Notes: generated by a model from the sequence alone, not told the origin. Positions 1 through 8,735 are shown, numbered from the stretch's first letter. The stretch is 64,000 nt of DNA from CAKSHC01 sp045594545 (GCA_045594545.1 JAZNYQ010000050.1:1-64000); one strand, 5' to 3'. Made by a program: numbers and translations.

Positions 1-419
1 AAGGTGGCTTGGGCGGTGACCGCCTTGAATTTGATGCGGTCGATGCGGATCTTTTCCCGCTCCGCCAGCAGATCCAGCGCCACCTGATCATTGCGACTGC
101 GGGCGGTGTGCAGTTTCTTGCCCACGTCCCCAAGCCGTGCCGTCAGCACCTCTTCGACGAACATATGAATATCCTCGCAGGACATATCGATCGCCAGCGC
201 CCCGCTCTCGATGTCAGACAGGATCTGCTCCAAGCCGCCGATGAGCGTGTCGGCATCTTCCTTGCTGATGATGCCGGTAGCGCCCAGCATCATGGCGTGC
301 GCCATACTGCCGGTGATGTCCTCTTTATACATACGGGAGTCAAACCCGATCGAGGAATTGAAATCGTCTGCTAATTGTTCGGTTGTGCCGTCGGTTCGTC
401 CGGCCCACAACTTTGCCAT
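1..419 (-). CDS. argH: Argininosuccinate lyase, N-terminal part (runs off the window)
   Basis: The minus-strand frame opens MAKLWAGRTDGTTEQLADDF and continues through a stretch containing HTARSRNDQVA, the signature of argininosuccinate lyase. This enzyme splits argininosuccinate into arginine and fumarate, the last step of arginine synthesis. About 139 residues are present and the 3' end lies beyond position 1. The ATG at 417-419 is preceded by GGAG at a normal distance. The gene starts 18 bases after the argG stop on the same strand, so argG-argH is almost certainly one operon controlled by the argG promoter and operator. Confidence 0.93.
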   Translation of the reverse strand, partial: MAKLWAGRTDGTTEQLADDFNSSIGFDSRMYKEDITGSMAHAMMLGATGIISKEDADTLIGGLEQILSDIESGALAIDMSCEDIHMFVEEVLTARLGDVGKKLHTARSRNDQVALDLLAEREKIRIDRIKFKAVTAQAT

Positions 420-437
420 ATCCTTACTCCAAAAAAC

Positions 438-1652
438 TTATTTGCCGTCTACCATAGCCTGCACCTTGATAGGCAGACCGAACAGATTGATAAAGCCCTC
501 GGCATCCTGCTGGTTGTAATCGCTCTCACCAAAGGTGGCGATCTCTTCGCTGTACAGACTGTACGGACTCCATACGCCGGCATTGATCATGTTGCCCTTG
601 TACAGTTTCAGGCGCACCTTACCGGTAACCTTCTCCTGCGTCTTGTCTACAAAGGCCGACAGCGCCTCACGCAAGGGCGTGAACCATTGACCGTTGTATA
701 CCAGTTCAGCAAAGGTAACCGACAGTCTTTGCTTTTCATGCATGGTCATCTTATCCAGACAGATCTGCTCAAGTACGCTATGCGCCTTATACAGGATGGT
801 GCCGCCCGGCGTTTCATACACGCCGCGACACTTCATGCCGACCAGACGGTTTTCTACGATATCCAGAATACCGATGCCGTTGGCACCGCCGATCTCGTTG
901 AGTTTGAGAATAATGTTCTTGGCGCTCATCTTTTCGTCATTGAGCGCTACGGGCACACCCTGCTCAAAGTCGAGAGTGATATAGGTCGGCTTGTCGGGCG
1001 CCTGCAGAGGCGAGATGCCCATCTCCAGGAAGCCTTCCTTTTCATACTGCGGCTCGTTGCCGGTATCTTCCAGATCCAAGCCCTCATGCGAGAGGTGCCA
1101 CAGATTCTTATCCTTGGAATAGTTGGTTTCCCGATTGATCTTGAGGGGAATGTCATGCGCCTCGGCGTATTCGATCTCTTCCTCACGGGACTTGATATCC
1201 CACTCACGCCACGGCGCGATAATGGGCATATTGGGCGCAAAAGCCTTAATGGTCAGTTCAAAACGCACCTGATCGTTGCCCTTACCGGTACAACCGTGGG
1301 CAATCGCATCGGCACCCTCTTTGATGGCGATGTCCACCAACGCCTTGGCAATGCAAGGACGGGCATGGCTGGTGCCCAGCAAATATTCTTCATACACCGC
1401 ACCCGCCTTCATGGTGGGGATGATGTAATTGTCTACATAATCGTCGGTAAGATCCAGCACATACAGTTTGGATGCGCCCGTCTTGATCGCCTTTTCTTCC
1501 AAACCTTCCAATTCATCGGCCTGTCCCACATTACCCGATACGGCAATGACTTCGCAGTTATTGTAATTCTCTTTCAGCCAGGGAATGATGATCGAGGTAT
1601 CCAGACCGCCCGAATAGGCCAATACAACTTTTTTGATTTGTGATTTATCCAT
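438..1652 (-). CDS. argG: Argininosuccinate synthase
   Basis: The 404-residue product joins citrulline and aspartate with ATP to give argininosuccinate. It has the N-terminal PP-loop ATP-pyrophosphatase motif VVLAYSGGLDTS at about residues 8-19 and the family stretches HGCTGKGNDQVRFE and SYNKDKN-like SYSKDKNLWH. Length fits the family (about 400). The frame stays open upstream to 1718, but the ATG at 1652 (MDKSQIKK) has an AAGGAG site 7 bases upstream, so the longer version is rejected. argH follows after 18 bases. A consensus promoter and an 18-base palindrome resembling an ArgR site lie directly upstream, so arginine repression is likely. Confidence 0.96.
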   Translation of the reverse strand: MDKSQIKKVVLAYSGGLDTSIIIPWLKENYNNCEVIAVSGNVGQADELEGLEEKAIKTGASKLYVLDLTDDYVDNYIIPTMKAGAVYEEYLLGTSHARPCIAKALVDIAIKEGADAIAHGCTGKGNDQVRFELTIKAFAPNMPIIAPWREWDIKSREEEIEYAEAHDIPLKINRETNYSKDKNLWHLSHEGLDLEDTGNEPQYEKEGFLEMGISPLQAPDKPTYITLDFEQGVPVALNDEKMSAKNIILKLNEIGGANGIGILDIVENRLVGMKCRGVYETPGGTILYKAHSVLEQICLDKMTMHEKQRLSVTFAELVYNGQWFTPLREALSAFVDKTQEKVTGKVRLKLYKGNMINAGVWSPYSLYSEEIATFGESDYNQQDAEGFINLFGLPIKVQAMVDGK

Positions 1653-1666
1653 TTTTTGCTCCTTTT

Positions 1667-1684
1667 TATGCATAAGTATGCATA
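1667..1684 (-). promoter_or_regulatory. Probable ArgR operator (ARG box) in the argG leader
   Basis: TATGCATAAGTATGCATA is an almost perfect 18-base palindrome between the argG transcription start and its ribosome binding site. Length, A+T content and position match the ARG boxes of arginine repressors. The -10 region also carries an ATGCA half-site, which could be a second weaker box. Binding is inferred. Confidence 0.6.
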
Positions 1685-1705
1685 GGTTTTTCTTCAATAT
1701 GCAGT

Positions 1706-1734
1706 ATAATACACCCATTTATAGGGTTTGTCAA
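1706..1734 (-). promoter_or_regulatory. SigA-type promoter of argGH
   Basis: On the minus strand TTGACA (1729-1734), a 17-base spacer and TATTAT (1706-1711) form a near-consensus housekeeping promoter. Transcription would start near 1699, just upstream of the ARG-box-like palindrome. Confidence 0.85.
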
Positions 1735-1738
1735 GCAT

Positions 1739-1762
1739 ATTTCTGTATATTTTTACAGAAAT
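1739..1762 (-). terminator. A+T-rich hairpin after uvrC
   Basis: ATTTCTGTA and TACAGAAAT can pair across a 6-base loop right at the uvrC stop codon. No long T-run follows on the minus strand, so this is at best a weak terminator. Confidence 0.35.
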
Positions 1763-3579
1763 TACGGAAATTGTTCCCGCAGCCAGACATACAGTTTTTC
1801 CGCCGTTGTCCGGCTCATGCCTTTGACCTGCGCCAACTCCTCGACCGAGGCGGTTTTGATGGCCGAAAGGGTCTTAAAATGTTTCAAAATGGCATTGGCC
1901 CGCGCCTTGCCGATGCCCTCAACAGAGGTGAACATACTCTCCAATGAGCGCCGACGGGCGGCGGCCGCATGGTAGGTGATGGCGAACCGATGCGCCTCTT
2001 CCTGCATCCGCCCGCACAGCGGGAAGATCTGCGGATGTTTATACAGCATAACCTCGCGCCCATCCTCAAATACCAACGACTTGGTACGGTGACGGTTATC
2101 CTTTTTCAATCCGAAGATCGGCAGATACAGTCCCAACTCATTGAGAGCTTGCCGCACCGCCCGCACTTGCGGCAGGGCGCCGTCGGCAAAGATGACGCTG
2201 GGCAGAGGCGCAAACGACTCATCCCCATCCAGATACCGCTGATAACGGCGGGACACCGCCTCTTTCATGCACCCGCAATCGTCATTGGCATCGGTGGCAA
2301 TGCGGAATTTCTTATAACGATTTTTGAGAAATCCGCGGCGGCCGTATACCGCCATGCCGCACACCACGTCCGTACCCGACTGGTGCGAAATGTCGTAAAT
2401 TTCAATGCTGTCCAGTTCGGCAATGCCCAACAGTTGCGACAACTCGAACATGGCTCGTTCATGCTCCTGCGTCTTTCCCTCACGGATGATGAGTTCTTCC
2501 TTGGCATTGCGCAGGGCCATAGCCACCAGTTGCTTATCCTCGGTACGATAAGGCTCAATGACCTGTACTCGCTTACCCGCCAACGCCGACAGGTATTCAG
2601 CCAGCATCTCCCGCTCATCGGGCAACACGCCGCACACCACCCGCCGCGGGATACGGGACGGGGCATCGCCGTAGTACAGTTTCAGATATTCATTTATATA
2701 GGAAGATTCGCTGTCGATCTCCTCTTTTTTTACCGTGTGGCAGTGCTTGCTTACCAGCATTCCGCCATCGACACGCAACACATAGATGGCACACAGTTGC
2801 TCGCCCGTCAACACCGTCAGATAATCGCCCGACAAGGTCTTGTCGCTGGCCACCGTCTGCTTTTCCAGAATGGAACGGATGGCTTTGAGCCGATCGCGCA
2901 GCATCGCCGCCCGCTCAAACTCCAGCATCTCGGATGCCTGCTCCATCTGCGCTTGGGTGCTTTCCAGAATCTCGTGAATGTCACCTTTCAAAAACTCTTT
3001 GGCTCCCGCCACTGCCGCCAGATAAGCATCGCGCGTAACCGCACCGCTGCACGGCCCCATACACCGCCCGATACGATAATTCAGGCACGGTTTGCGCCCT
3101 TTTCGGGGCTGCGGATTGTTGCAGGTAGGCAGACGGAAGGCGCGGTTGGCCGCCTCAATGATGGACTTGGCCGAACGGGAACCGTAGAACGGGCCGAAAT
3201 ACTCGCCCTCCTCGCCCAGCTTACGCGCCAGTTTCAGTTGCGGATAGTCATCCGTCGTCAGCCGAATAAAGGGGTAGCCCTTATCGTCTTTGAGTAAGAT
3301 GTTATATTTCGGCTTATTTTTCTTGATGAGATTGTTTTCCAGAAGCAGGGCTTCCAACTGGCTTTTGGCCACGATCACATCAAAATCCCGAATATGCGAG
3401 ACCAGTGCCGCCGTTTTCGGCGTATGTTTTTCGGGCGCACTGAAATAACTGTAGACACGCCGCCGCAACACGATGGCCTTGCCTACATAGATTACCTTGC
3501 CCTCTTCATTTTTCATTAAGTAGACACCGGGCTCTTCCGGCAATCCCAGCGCCTTTTCGCCTAATTCCTTATACGTCAT
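1762..3579 (-). CDS. uvrC: Excinuclease ABC subunit C
   Basis: This 605-residue protein is the dual-incision nuclease of UvrABC nucleotide excision repair. It has an N-terminal GIY-YIG domain (GVYLMKNEEGKVIYVGKA, about residues 18-35), the cysteine cluster around CNNPQPRKGRKPCLNYRIGRC, a UVR motif near residues 205-240, the RNase H-like nuclease domain (IEIYDISHQSGTD, later IFADGA) and C-terminal tandem HhH (SVEGIGKARANAILKHF). The length is normal. The start is fixed by alignment of its first residues with the family, yet it lies directly in the T-tail of the upstream ptsH terminator and has only a weak AAGAA ribosome site. Confidence 0.97.
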   Translation of the reverse strand: MTYKELGEKALGLPEEPGVYLMKNEEGKVIYVGKAIVLRRRVYSYFSAPEKHTPKTAALVSHIRDFDVIVAKSQLEALLLENNLIKKNKPKYNILLKDDKGYPFIRLTTDDYPQLKLARKLGEEGEYFGPFYGSRSAKSIIEAANRAFRLPTCNNPQPRKGRKPCLNYRIGRCMGPCSGAVTRDAYLAAVAGAKEFLKGDIHEILESTQAQMEQASEMLEFERAAMLRDRLKAIRSILEKQTVASDKTLSGDYLTVLTGEQLCAIYVLRVDGGMLVSKHCHTVKKEEIDSESSYINEYLKLYYGDAPSRIPRRVVCGVLPDEREMLAEYLSALAGKRVQVIEPYRTEDKQLVAMALRNAKEELIIREGKTQEHERAMFELSQLLGIAELDSIEIYDISHQSGTDVVCGMAVYGRRGFLKNRYKKFRIATDANDDCGCMKEAVSRRYQRYLDGDESFAPLPSVIFADGALPQVRAVRQALNELGLYLPIFGLKKDNRHRTKSLVFEDGREVMLYKHPQIFPLCGRMQEEAHRFAITYHAAAARRRSLESMFTSVEGIGKARANAILKHFKTLSAIKTASVEELAQVKGMSRTTAEKLYVWLREQFP

Positions 3580-3584
3580 TTCTT

Positions 3585-3613
3585 AAAAAATATGCCCCAA
3601 ACTCTTGGGGCAT
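3585..3613 (-). terminator. Rho-independent terminator of ptsH
   Basis: Stem ATGCCCCAA / TTGGGGCAT with a 4-base loop is followed on the minus strand by A-TTTTTT. It sits between ptsH and uvrC; its T-run ends five bases before the uvrC start codon. Confidence 0.85.
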
Positions 3614-3617
3614 ATCC

Positions 3618-3881
3618 TCAATCACCTAACTTGTTTTCTACCAAATCAATCAACTCTGCCAAGGCGTTTTCCTCGTCCACACCGTCGGCAATGATCGTAA
3701 ACTCGATATTTTGCACAACCCCCATGGATAACACACCGAGCAGCGACTTGGCATTGACATGCCGCTCATCCTTTTCAATCCAGATGGAAGATTTAAATTC
3801 ATTGGCCTTTTGTACAAACGCTGTTGCCGGACGGGCATGCAACCCGATCTGATTTGTAGCGGTTACCTTTCCGGATACCAT
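3618..3881 (-). CDS. ptsH: HPr family phosphocarrier protein
   Basis: The 87-residue protein has the HPr active-site motif GLHARPAT with the phosphorylated histidine at residue 15, and the regulatory serine at residue 46 in NAKSLLGVLSMG. HPr carries phosphate from enzyme I to sugar-specific EIIA proteins; Ser46 phosphorylation by HprK drives CcpA-type catabolite repression in Firmicutes. Having His15 argues for true HPr rather than Crh. A strong GGGAGG site lies 6-7 bases before the ATG. It is monocistronic by appearance: its own terminator separates it from uvrC. No enzyme I gene is in the window. An extended -10 (TGGTATGAT) is visible upstream, around 3917-3925. Confidence 0.93.
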   Translation of the reverse strand: MVSGKVTATNQIGLHARPATAFVQKANEFKSSIWIEKDERHVNAKSLLGVLSMGVVQNIEFTIIADGVDEENALAELIDLVENKLGD

Positions 3882-4057
3882 ATATCTACCTCCCTCTTTA
3901 TTTACTTGGTATTATTATCATACCACAGAATGATTAAAAAAGATACCGTCAATTTTAACAAATTTCCATTATTTTTCATTTGCACTTTTGTCTATTTTTA
4001 CTAAACGCATAACCTCTCACAAAACGCAAACACTAAAAATCAGAAAGTGAGGTAGTT

Positions 4058-5101
4058 ATGAAACGGAAAAAATTTCTTATGATCATTGTCAGCGCCCTTT
4101 CCTTTGCCGCGCTGTTTATCAATACCGTCGGCCCGACGCCCATTGCCACCGTAAACCAGAAACACCGCCCCCAAACTCTGCTCATCGGCGGACAAACCTT
4201 TGGCGTTAAGTTTTATACGCAGGGCGTTATGGTGGTCGATATGAGCGCCTTTGAAACCGAAACGGGTATGTGCAACCCCGCCAAAAGCGCAGGCCTGCGC
4301 GTGGGCGATATCATTCTCTCCATCAACAGCCAGATCGTGTCCACCAATAACGACATCGCCGAACTGGTAGAGGCATCCAACGGCAACGCACTGACCATCG
4401 AATATTCCCGCTCAGGCAAAGTAAACGTGCTGGCCGTCTCACCCCTGTACAGCACCGTACAAAAGGCATACAAACTGGGATTGTGGGTGCGGGACAGCAC
4501 CGCGGGCGTGGGTACCGTCACCTATATTGATCCGCACAACCGCCGCTTCGGTGCACTGGGTCACGGCATTTCCGATGTCGATACCGGCCAACTCATGCCT
4601 CTGTCCGACGGCGATGTCCTGCAAGCCTATATCGGCGCCGTTGTTCCCGGTCAGAAAGGAAAACCCGGTCAGTTAAAGGGCGCCTTTGTCGAAGATGCCC
4701 GCTACGGCTCCTTGGATATCAACAGCAACCAAGGCGTTTTCGGCACCATTACCGGCAACGCCTTATTAAATAATGAAGAATTTCCCGTCGCAACCGCCGA
4801 TCAGGTGCACACAGGCGAGGCCACCATCCGTTCCACCGTCGACGGTTTTACGACAAAAGATTATACCATTGATATCGAAAAGGTCGACCTCAAAGGCAAC
4901 GACACCAAAAACTATGTCATCCGCATCACCGACAAGGAACTGCTCGCCATCACCGGCGGCATCGTACAGGGCATGTCCGGCTCGCCCATCTTACAGGACG
5001 GACGCATCATCGGCGCTCTCACCCACGTCCTCATCGGCGACCCCACCACGGGATATGGCATCTTCATCGGCAACATGCTCGACGCCGACGACCTCTCTTA
5101 A
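4058..5101 (+). CDS. spoIVB: SpoIVB serine peptidase (sporulation sigma-K checkpoint)
   Basis: The 347-residue protein has an N-terminal membrane anchor (residues 5-24), a PDZ domain (about 48-125, with SAGLRVGDIILSIN) and a C-terminal S55 peptidase domain. The catalytic set is visible: His169 in GALGHGISD, Asp292 in RITDKELL and Ser307 in GIVQGMSGSPI. In Bacillus this forespore-secreted protease cuts SpoIVFA and so releases SpoIVFB to process pro-sigma-K. GTGAGG precedes the ATG. In most Firmicutes spo0A follows directly; here about 6.5 kb of accessory genes separates them, and a decayed second copy of this gene's 3' end lies in front of spo0A. Confidence 0.95.
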   Translation: MKRKKFLMIIVSALSFAALFINTVGPTPIATVNQKHRPQTLLIGGQTFGVKFYTQGVMVVDMSAFETETGMCNPAKSAGLRVGDIILSINSQIVSTNNDIAELVEASNGNALTIEYSRSGKVNVLAVSPLYSTVQKAYKLGLWVRDSTAGVGTVTYIDPHNRRFGALGHGISDVDTGQLMPLSDGDVLQAYIGAVVPGQKGKPGQLKGAFVEDARYGSLDINSNQGVFGTITGNALLNNEEFPVATADQVHTGEATIRSTVDGFTTKDYTIDIEKVDLKGNDTKNYVIRITDKELLAITGGIVQGMSGSPILQDGRIIGALTHVLIGDPTTGYGIFIGNMLDADDLS

Positions 5102-5142
5102 TTTTCTTCCATCTTTATCCTCTAATAAACTATCAAGGAAAA

Positions 5143-5175
5143 AACAGCAAGTCAAAACTGACTTGCTGTTTTTCT
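5143..5175. terminator. Bidirectional terminator between spoIVB and the AraC gene
   Basis: AACAGCAAGTCA (5143-5154) pairs perfectly with TGACTTGCTGTT (5159-5170), with T-rich flanks on both strands. It overlaps the last codons of the convergent AraC gene and is unlike the terminator that follows the duplicated spoIVB tail at 11681. Confidence 0.85.
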
Positions 5176-5925
5176 GTATTCTGACGGTGTTATGCCCGTC
5201 ATCTCCTTAAACGCCCGGTTAAAGCTGTTCAATGCGGAAAAACCGCAAAGCATTGCCGCCTGGGAAATATTACTTCCCTGCTCGCTCAGCAGCATTTTCG
5301 CATGCTCCACACGGTAAAGAGACAGTAACTTGGAAAAATGCATCCCTGTCAGCGTGTGTAGCGAATGGGACAGATATTTTTCGTTGTATCCAAATTCCTT
5401 AGCAATACTCCTTAAGGAGATATCCTCACAAAAATGGGCAGAAATGTACGAGATGACTTTTTGATATAAGACACTGTCCAACTTCCCCGCCGTTTCAAAT
5501 TCCCCCTGTTCCACGACCTTAGCACAAATTAGATTGAGATAGCCGCCGATCAGTAAGGGGCTTTCTTGCTTAATGGCAGGAAAGCAGTCAAGGATCTGTG
5601 TTAGTTCGCCGGCCGCAACCGACTGAGGCTTCAGTCTTCTTTTCCCGGCAATTCGAAAATACAGGGGGATATAGTCGTTGGAAAATACGGCGCAAACCAC
5701 CTGTGCCCGGGTAGCTGGATACTGATGGATATAATTCGGCGGCAACCAAATCAAATGTTTTTCCTGCAGCGTAATGTGTTTGCCGTTGATCACCACATTG
5801 CAAATCCCTTTTTTACAGTACAGCAGTTCACTGTACTCGTGCAGGTGGCTTTCCATCACCCATCCGTCGTGATAATTGCAGCGGAAATCGTAGCTGCCCT
5901 TAAAATTTTCCAGCTGATACTTCAT
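5152..5925 (-). CDS. AraC-family transcriptional regulator of the sugar-acid islet
   Basis: The 257-residue protein has an N-terminal cupin-like sensing domain (HLHEYSELLYCKKG, about residues 28-41; LIWLPPNYIHQYPA) and a C-terminal double helix-turn-helix of AraC type (ISLRSIAKEFGYNEKYLSHSLH, then ISQAAMLCGFSALNSFNRAFKEMTG and ITPSEYRK). It is divergent from the enzyme cluster starting at 6030 and is very likely its activator, responding to a sugar or sugar acid. A GTG at 5932-5934 could also start it, but the ATG at 5925 has AGGTG 7-8 bases upstream. The effector is unknown. Confidence 0.9.
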   Translation of the reverse strand: MKYQLENFKGSYDFRCNYHDGWVMESHLHEYSELLYCKKGICNVVINGKHITLQEKHLIWLPPNYIHQYPATRAQVVCAVFSNDYIPLYFRIAGKRRLKPQSVAAGELTQILDCFPAIKQESPLLIGGYLNLICAKVVEQGEFETAGKLDSVLYQKVISYISAHFCEDISLRSIAKEFGYNEKYLSHSLHTLTGMHFSKLLSLYRVEHAKMLLSEQGSNISQAAMLCGFSALNSFNRAFKEMTGITPSEYRKTASQF

Positions 5926-5950
5926 TTGTGTCACCTAACCTTTTGGCTAT

Positions 5951-5979
5951 ATTATGTCGCAAGCTGGCTCGTATGTCAA
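5951..5979 (-). promoter_or_regulatory. SigA-type promoter of the AraC gene
   Basis: Minus-strand TTGACA (5974-5979), 17-base spacer, CATAAT (5951-5956). It faces away from the enzyme operon and lies next to that operon's -10, so the two promoters share the same control region. Confidence 0.75.
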
Positions 5980-5990
5980 TAAAAATATGA

Positions 5991-5996
5991 TATAAT
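5991..5996 (+). promoter_or_regulatory. Probable -10 of the islet operon, weak -35
   Basis: A perfect TATAAT lies 33 bases before the first enzyme gene, but the hexamer 17 bases upstream (CTCGTA) is unlike TTGACA. A good -10 with a poor -35 is typical of promoters needing an activator, which fits the divergent AraC gene. Confidence 0.5.
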
Positions 5997-6029
5997 ATAA
6001 AATATCTTCTATAATAAGGAGCAATATTT

Positions 6030-7139
6030 ATGCGTTGGAGCAAAGAAAGAATTTGGAACTGGTACAACGCCCGCCCTTGGATGCGTGGCTGCAATTACAT
6101 GAGCGCCGACTGCGCTAACCGCATTGATCAGTGGCAGGAGTTGGGGTTTGAAGAGCGATTCCAAACCACAGAGCAGGAACTGAAGCTGATGCAGGAAACA
6201 GGCTTCAATACCGTCCGCCTGATCCCGGAATTCATTGTGTGGAAAGAATCGCATGACGGCTTCATGGAACGCTTTGAGCGCTACATCGCCCTGTGCCATA
6301 AGTATGGCATGTCTTGCATGATCGTGCTTGCCAACGATTGCATGCCGCCCAAAACAGAACGTTGGAAGATGCCCTATATCGGTCAGCAGCAATTTGATTG
6401 GGGCTACCATGGCGGCAAAATGCATTCTCAGCACGGTGTGCATACAGACCCCGCGCCCCATTTTTACTTGGATGATCCCGTAACCAGAGAGGAGTATTTT
6501 GCATTTGTCCGGGAATTGGTCAGTGTCTATCGCAGCGACGAACGAATTTGCATTTGGGATGTATATAACGAACCGGGCAACAGCAGGCGACAGGCCCTTA
6601 CCGTTCCCAACATCAAGCGCATATTCGAGATCGTCCGCAGCATTGATCCCATCCAACCTTTGACTGCAGGTGTATTCCGCATAAAAGGTGACGAGAGCAT
6701 CCCTCTTTGTGAAGCAGAGCAATATGCGCTGGATCATTCTGATATCATTTCTTACCATTTTTACCGCGATTACAACGAGCATATCAAAATCATTAAGCGG
6801 CTAAAAAAGGAAGGTCGCCCCATTGTCAACACCGAATGGTTGGGTCGTTGCCTTGGCAATGATGTGTTTTCCTTGTTCCCTCTGTTCTACCTGGAGAAGA
6901 TCGGCTGCTACAACTGGGGGTTTGTAGCCGGCAAATATCAGACCTACGAGCCTTGGGAAGGGACCTGGAGCGATTATTACAACGGGAACAACACTAATGT
7001 GGATTTCACCAAATGGTTCCACGATCTCTATCGCCCGAATCACCGCCCCTATGATCCCAAAGAGATTGCGCTCATAAAGGAATTTTGCGCCTTGGCGGAT
7101 ACAGAGTATGACACATCAAAAAACGAAAAATTTGATTAA
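6030..7139 (+). CDS. GH5-like (clan GH-A) glycoside hydrolase, cytoplasmic
   Basis: The 369-residue TIM-barrel protein carries the clan GH-A acid/base motif at DVYNEPGN (Glu181) and a probable nucleophile at NTEW (Glu269), with FNTVRLIPEFIVW near residue 60. Such proteins are annotated as cellulase or 1,4-beta-xylanase-like, but the substrate cannot be told from sequence. There is no signal peptide, so it should act inside the cell on imported oligosaccharides or glycosides. AAGGAG precedes the ATG. It is first in a tight operon with sugar-oxidising enzymes and its end overlaps the next gene by 32 bases, suggesting coupled translation and a role in releasing the sugar they use. Confidence 0.82.
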   Translation: MRWSKERIWNWYNARPWMRGCNYMSADCANRIDQWQELGFEERFQTTEQELKLMQETGFNTVRLIPEFIVWKESHDGFMERFERYIALCHKYGMSCMIVLANDCMPPKTERWKMPYIGQQQFDWGYHGGKMHSQHGVHTDPAPHFYLDDPVTREEYFAFVRELVSVYRSDERICIWDVYNEPGNSRRQALTVPNIKRIFEIVRSIDPIQPLTAGVFRIKGDESIPLCEAEQYALDHSDIISYHFYRDYNEHIKIIKRLKKEGRPIVNTEWLGRCLGNDVFSLFPLFYLEKIGCYNWGFVAGKYQTYEPWEGTWSDYYNGNNTNVDFTKWFHDLYRPNHRPYDPKEIALIKEFCALADTEYDTSKNEKFD

Positions 7140-8049
7140 ACTCGAGAGCAGCAATTGGAGCGCTGTAATTGATCTAACACATGGAGCAAACTGCATAAGC
7201 CTGCGAAACAAGAAATACAATGCAAAGTTGCTTAGAGAGCCACCAATAAGCCATGAACTCGACAATCCATACCTTTACGGCATGCCGATATTGTTCCCTG
7301 TAAACCGAATTGAAAACGGAAGTTTTGAATTTGAAGGCAGAAATTACGTTTTTCCCATAAATGAGCCATCAACAAACTGTCATTTGCACGGTAAATTACA
7401 TAGAACGGCATTTGTGCTGACAGACAAAACCGATAATAAAATAAGCTGCCGTTACTCCGCAACAAAAAACAAACCGTATCTTTCCTTTCCTCACGAATTT
7501 GAGGTCGTTATGGAATACGAATTAACAGGCAACGGTTTTTATCACACGGTAACGGTAAAAAATCTCTCAAAAGAAAATATGCCTCTATTTCTGGGATTTC
7601 ACACCACATTCAACACCTTATTTGCAAAGGAAAGTCGTTCTGAAGATATCCGTGTGTTTGCGGAAATTTCCGAGGAATATGAGCGCAATATGGAAGTCAA
7701 CTATCTGCCAACAGGAGTAAAGCCGCCTTTTGATGCCGTTTCAATGGCGTTATCCGAGGGTATGTTTAAGCCTTTTGAGAAAAAAACAAGCAAGCATTAC
7801 CGCGGAAAAGGGATCATGTCGATTACAGACATTGGCAAAAAATTACGAATGATATATGAAAACGATGAAAAATACGGATTTCGGCTTATCTACAATGGCG
7901 GCAGTGACGGATACATTTGCCTTGAACCACAGACCTGCCTTGCCAACTGTCAAAATTCTCCCTTTTCAAGAGAAGAAACAGGTTTTGACTTTTTGCAACC
8001 AAGAGAGAGTAAAACCTACCGATCAAAAATATTTTTGGAGGAATTATGA
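7108..8049 (+). CDS. Aldose 1-epimerase family protein
   Basis: This 313-residue protein has a galactose-mutarotase beta-sandwich pattern, with candidate catalytic histidines in NCHLHGKLHR and LFLGFHTTFN and a glutamate in ICLEPQTCLAN. The family interconverts alpha and beta anomers of free sugars, giving the beta form that sugar dehydrogenases prefer. It starts inside the 3' end of the glycosidase gene and its stop overlaps the next start by 4 bases. The coding sequence is clearly more A+T-rich than spoIVB or spo0A, a sign of separate ancestry. The exact sugar is unknown. Confidence 0.87.
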   Translation: MTHQKTKNLIKLESSNWSAVIDLTHGANCISLRNKKYNAKLLREPPISHELDNPYLYGMPILFPVNRIENGSFEFEGRNYVFPINEPSTNCHLHGKLHRTAFVLTDKTDNKISCRYSATKNKPYLSFPHEFEVVMEYELTGNGFYHTVTVKNLSKENMPLFLGFHTTFNTLFAKESRSEDIRVFAEISEEYERNMEVNYLPTGVKPPFDAVSMALSEGMFKPFEKKTSKHYRGKGIMSITDIGKKLRMIYENDEKYGFRLIYNGGSDGYICLEPQTCLANCQNSPFSREETGFDFLQPRESKTYRSKIFLEEL

Positions 8050-8735
8050 GCATGAAAATCACTTGGCTCGGCCAAGCAGGATTGTTGTTTGAATCCAACG
8101 ATATCAGAATCATGATCGACCCCTATCTTTCAAACAGCGTTGAAGCCATACAGCCTCATTTTTGGCGAAGAGTCCCTGTTGACGAAAGTTTTTTTGAAAT
8201 AACCCCAGATGTGATCATACTAACACACGATCATCTCGATCACACCGACCCCGATACCTTGAAGCACTTTCTTGGAGAAAATACAAAGGTTTGTGTATTG
8301 GCATCGGAAAATGCATGGGATAAGGTGAGAAAAGAATTCGGAGGGATCAAAAACAACTACGTACAATTTAATCGCGGAACTGAGTGGACAGAAAAAGGAG
8401 TTCAATTTAGGGCGATATATGCGGAGCATTCCGACAGCCACGCCATTGGTGTAGTAATCGTCAATTCGGATGGAACGACCTATTATGTGACCGGCGATAC
8501 TTTATATAATAAACGGATATTTGACGACCTTCCCGATCATATCGACTATATATTTTTACCTGTAAACGGCGTTGGTAATAATATGAACATGGCAGACGCC
8601 AAACGTTTTTGCGAGCAGCTCGGCGCCACAGCAATCCCTTTGCATTGCGGGCTTTTTGATGAATTGGATTTTAATGATTTTAAATATGAAAACAAAATCA
8701 TTCCCGATTTTTTTAAGGAGATTAATTTGAAATGA
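8046..8735 (+). CDS. UlaG-like metallo-beta-lactamase-fold hydrolase, probable sugar lactonase
   Basis: The 229-residue protein starts MKITWLGQAGLLFES and has the metal motif THDHLDHTD (His61, His63, Asp65, His66), further ligand candidates AEHSDSHA and VTGDTLY, and a late LHCGLFD. It resembles UlaG and related MBL-fold lactonases or phosphodiesterases. In this operon the missing step between a sugar dehydrogenase and an aldonate dehydratase is lactone opening, which this protein could provide; that assignment is inference from context. It overlaps both neighbours by 4 bases, so translation is coupled. Confidence 0.8.
   Translation: MSMKITWLGQAGLLFESNDIRIMIDPYLSNSVEAIQPHFWRRVPVDESFFEITPDVIILTHDHLDHTDPDTLKHFLGENTKVCVLASENAWDKVRKEFGGIKNNYVQFNRGTEWTEKGVQFRAIYAEHSDSHAIGVVIVNSDGTTYYVTGDTLYNKRIFDDLPDHIDYIFLPVNGVGNNMNMADAKRFCEQLGATAIPLHCGLFDELDFNDFKYENKIIPDFFKEINLK

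Noticed and set aside
375..1643. Long open frame on the plus strand opposite argG
   Set aside because: It is antisense to a clear argG, has no family features and mirrors its codon bias. The same applies to long frames at 1969-3297, 47023-48093 and 52797-54293.
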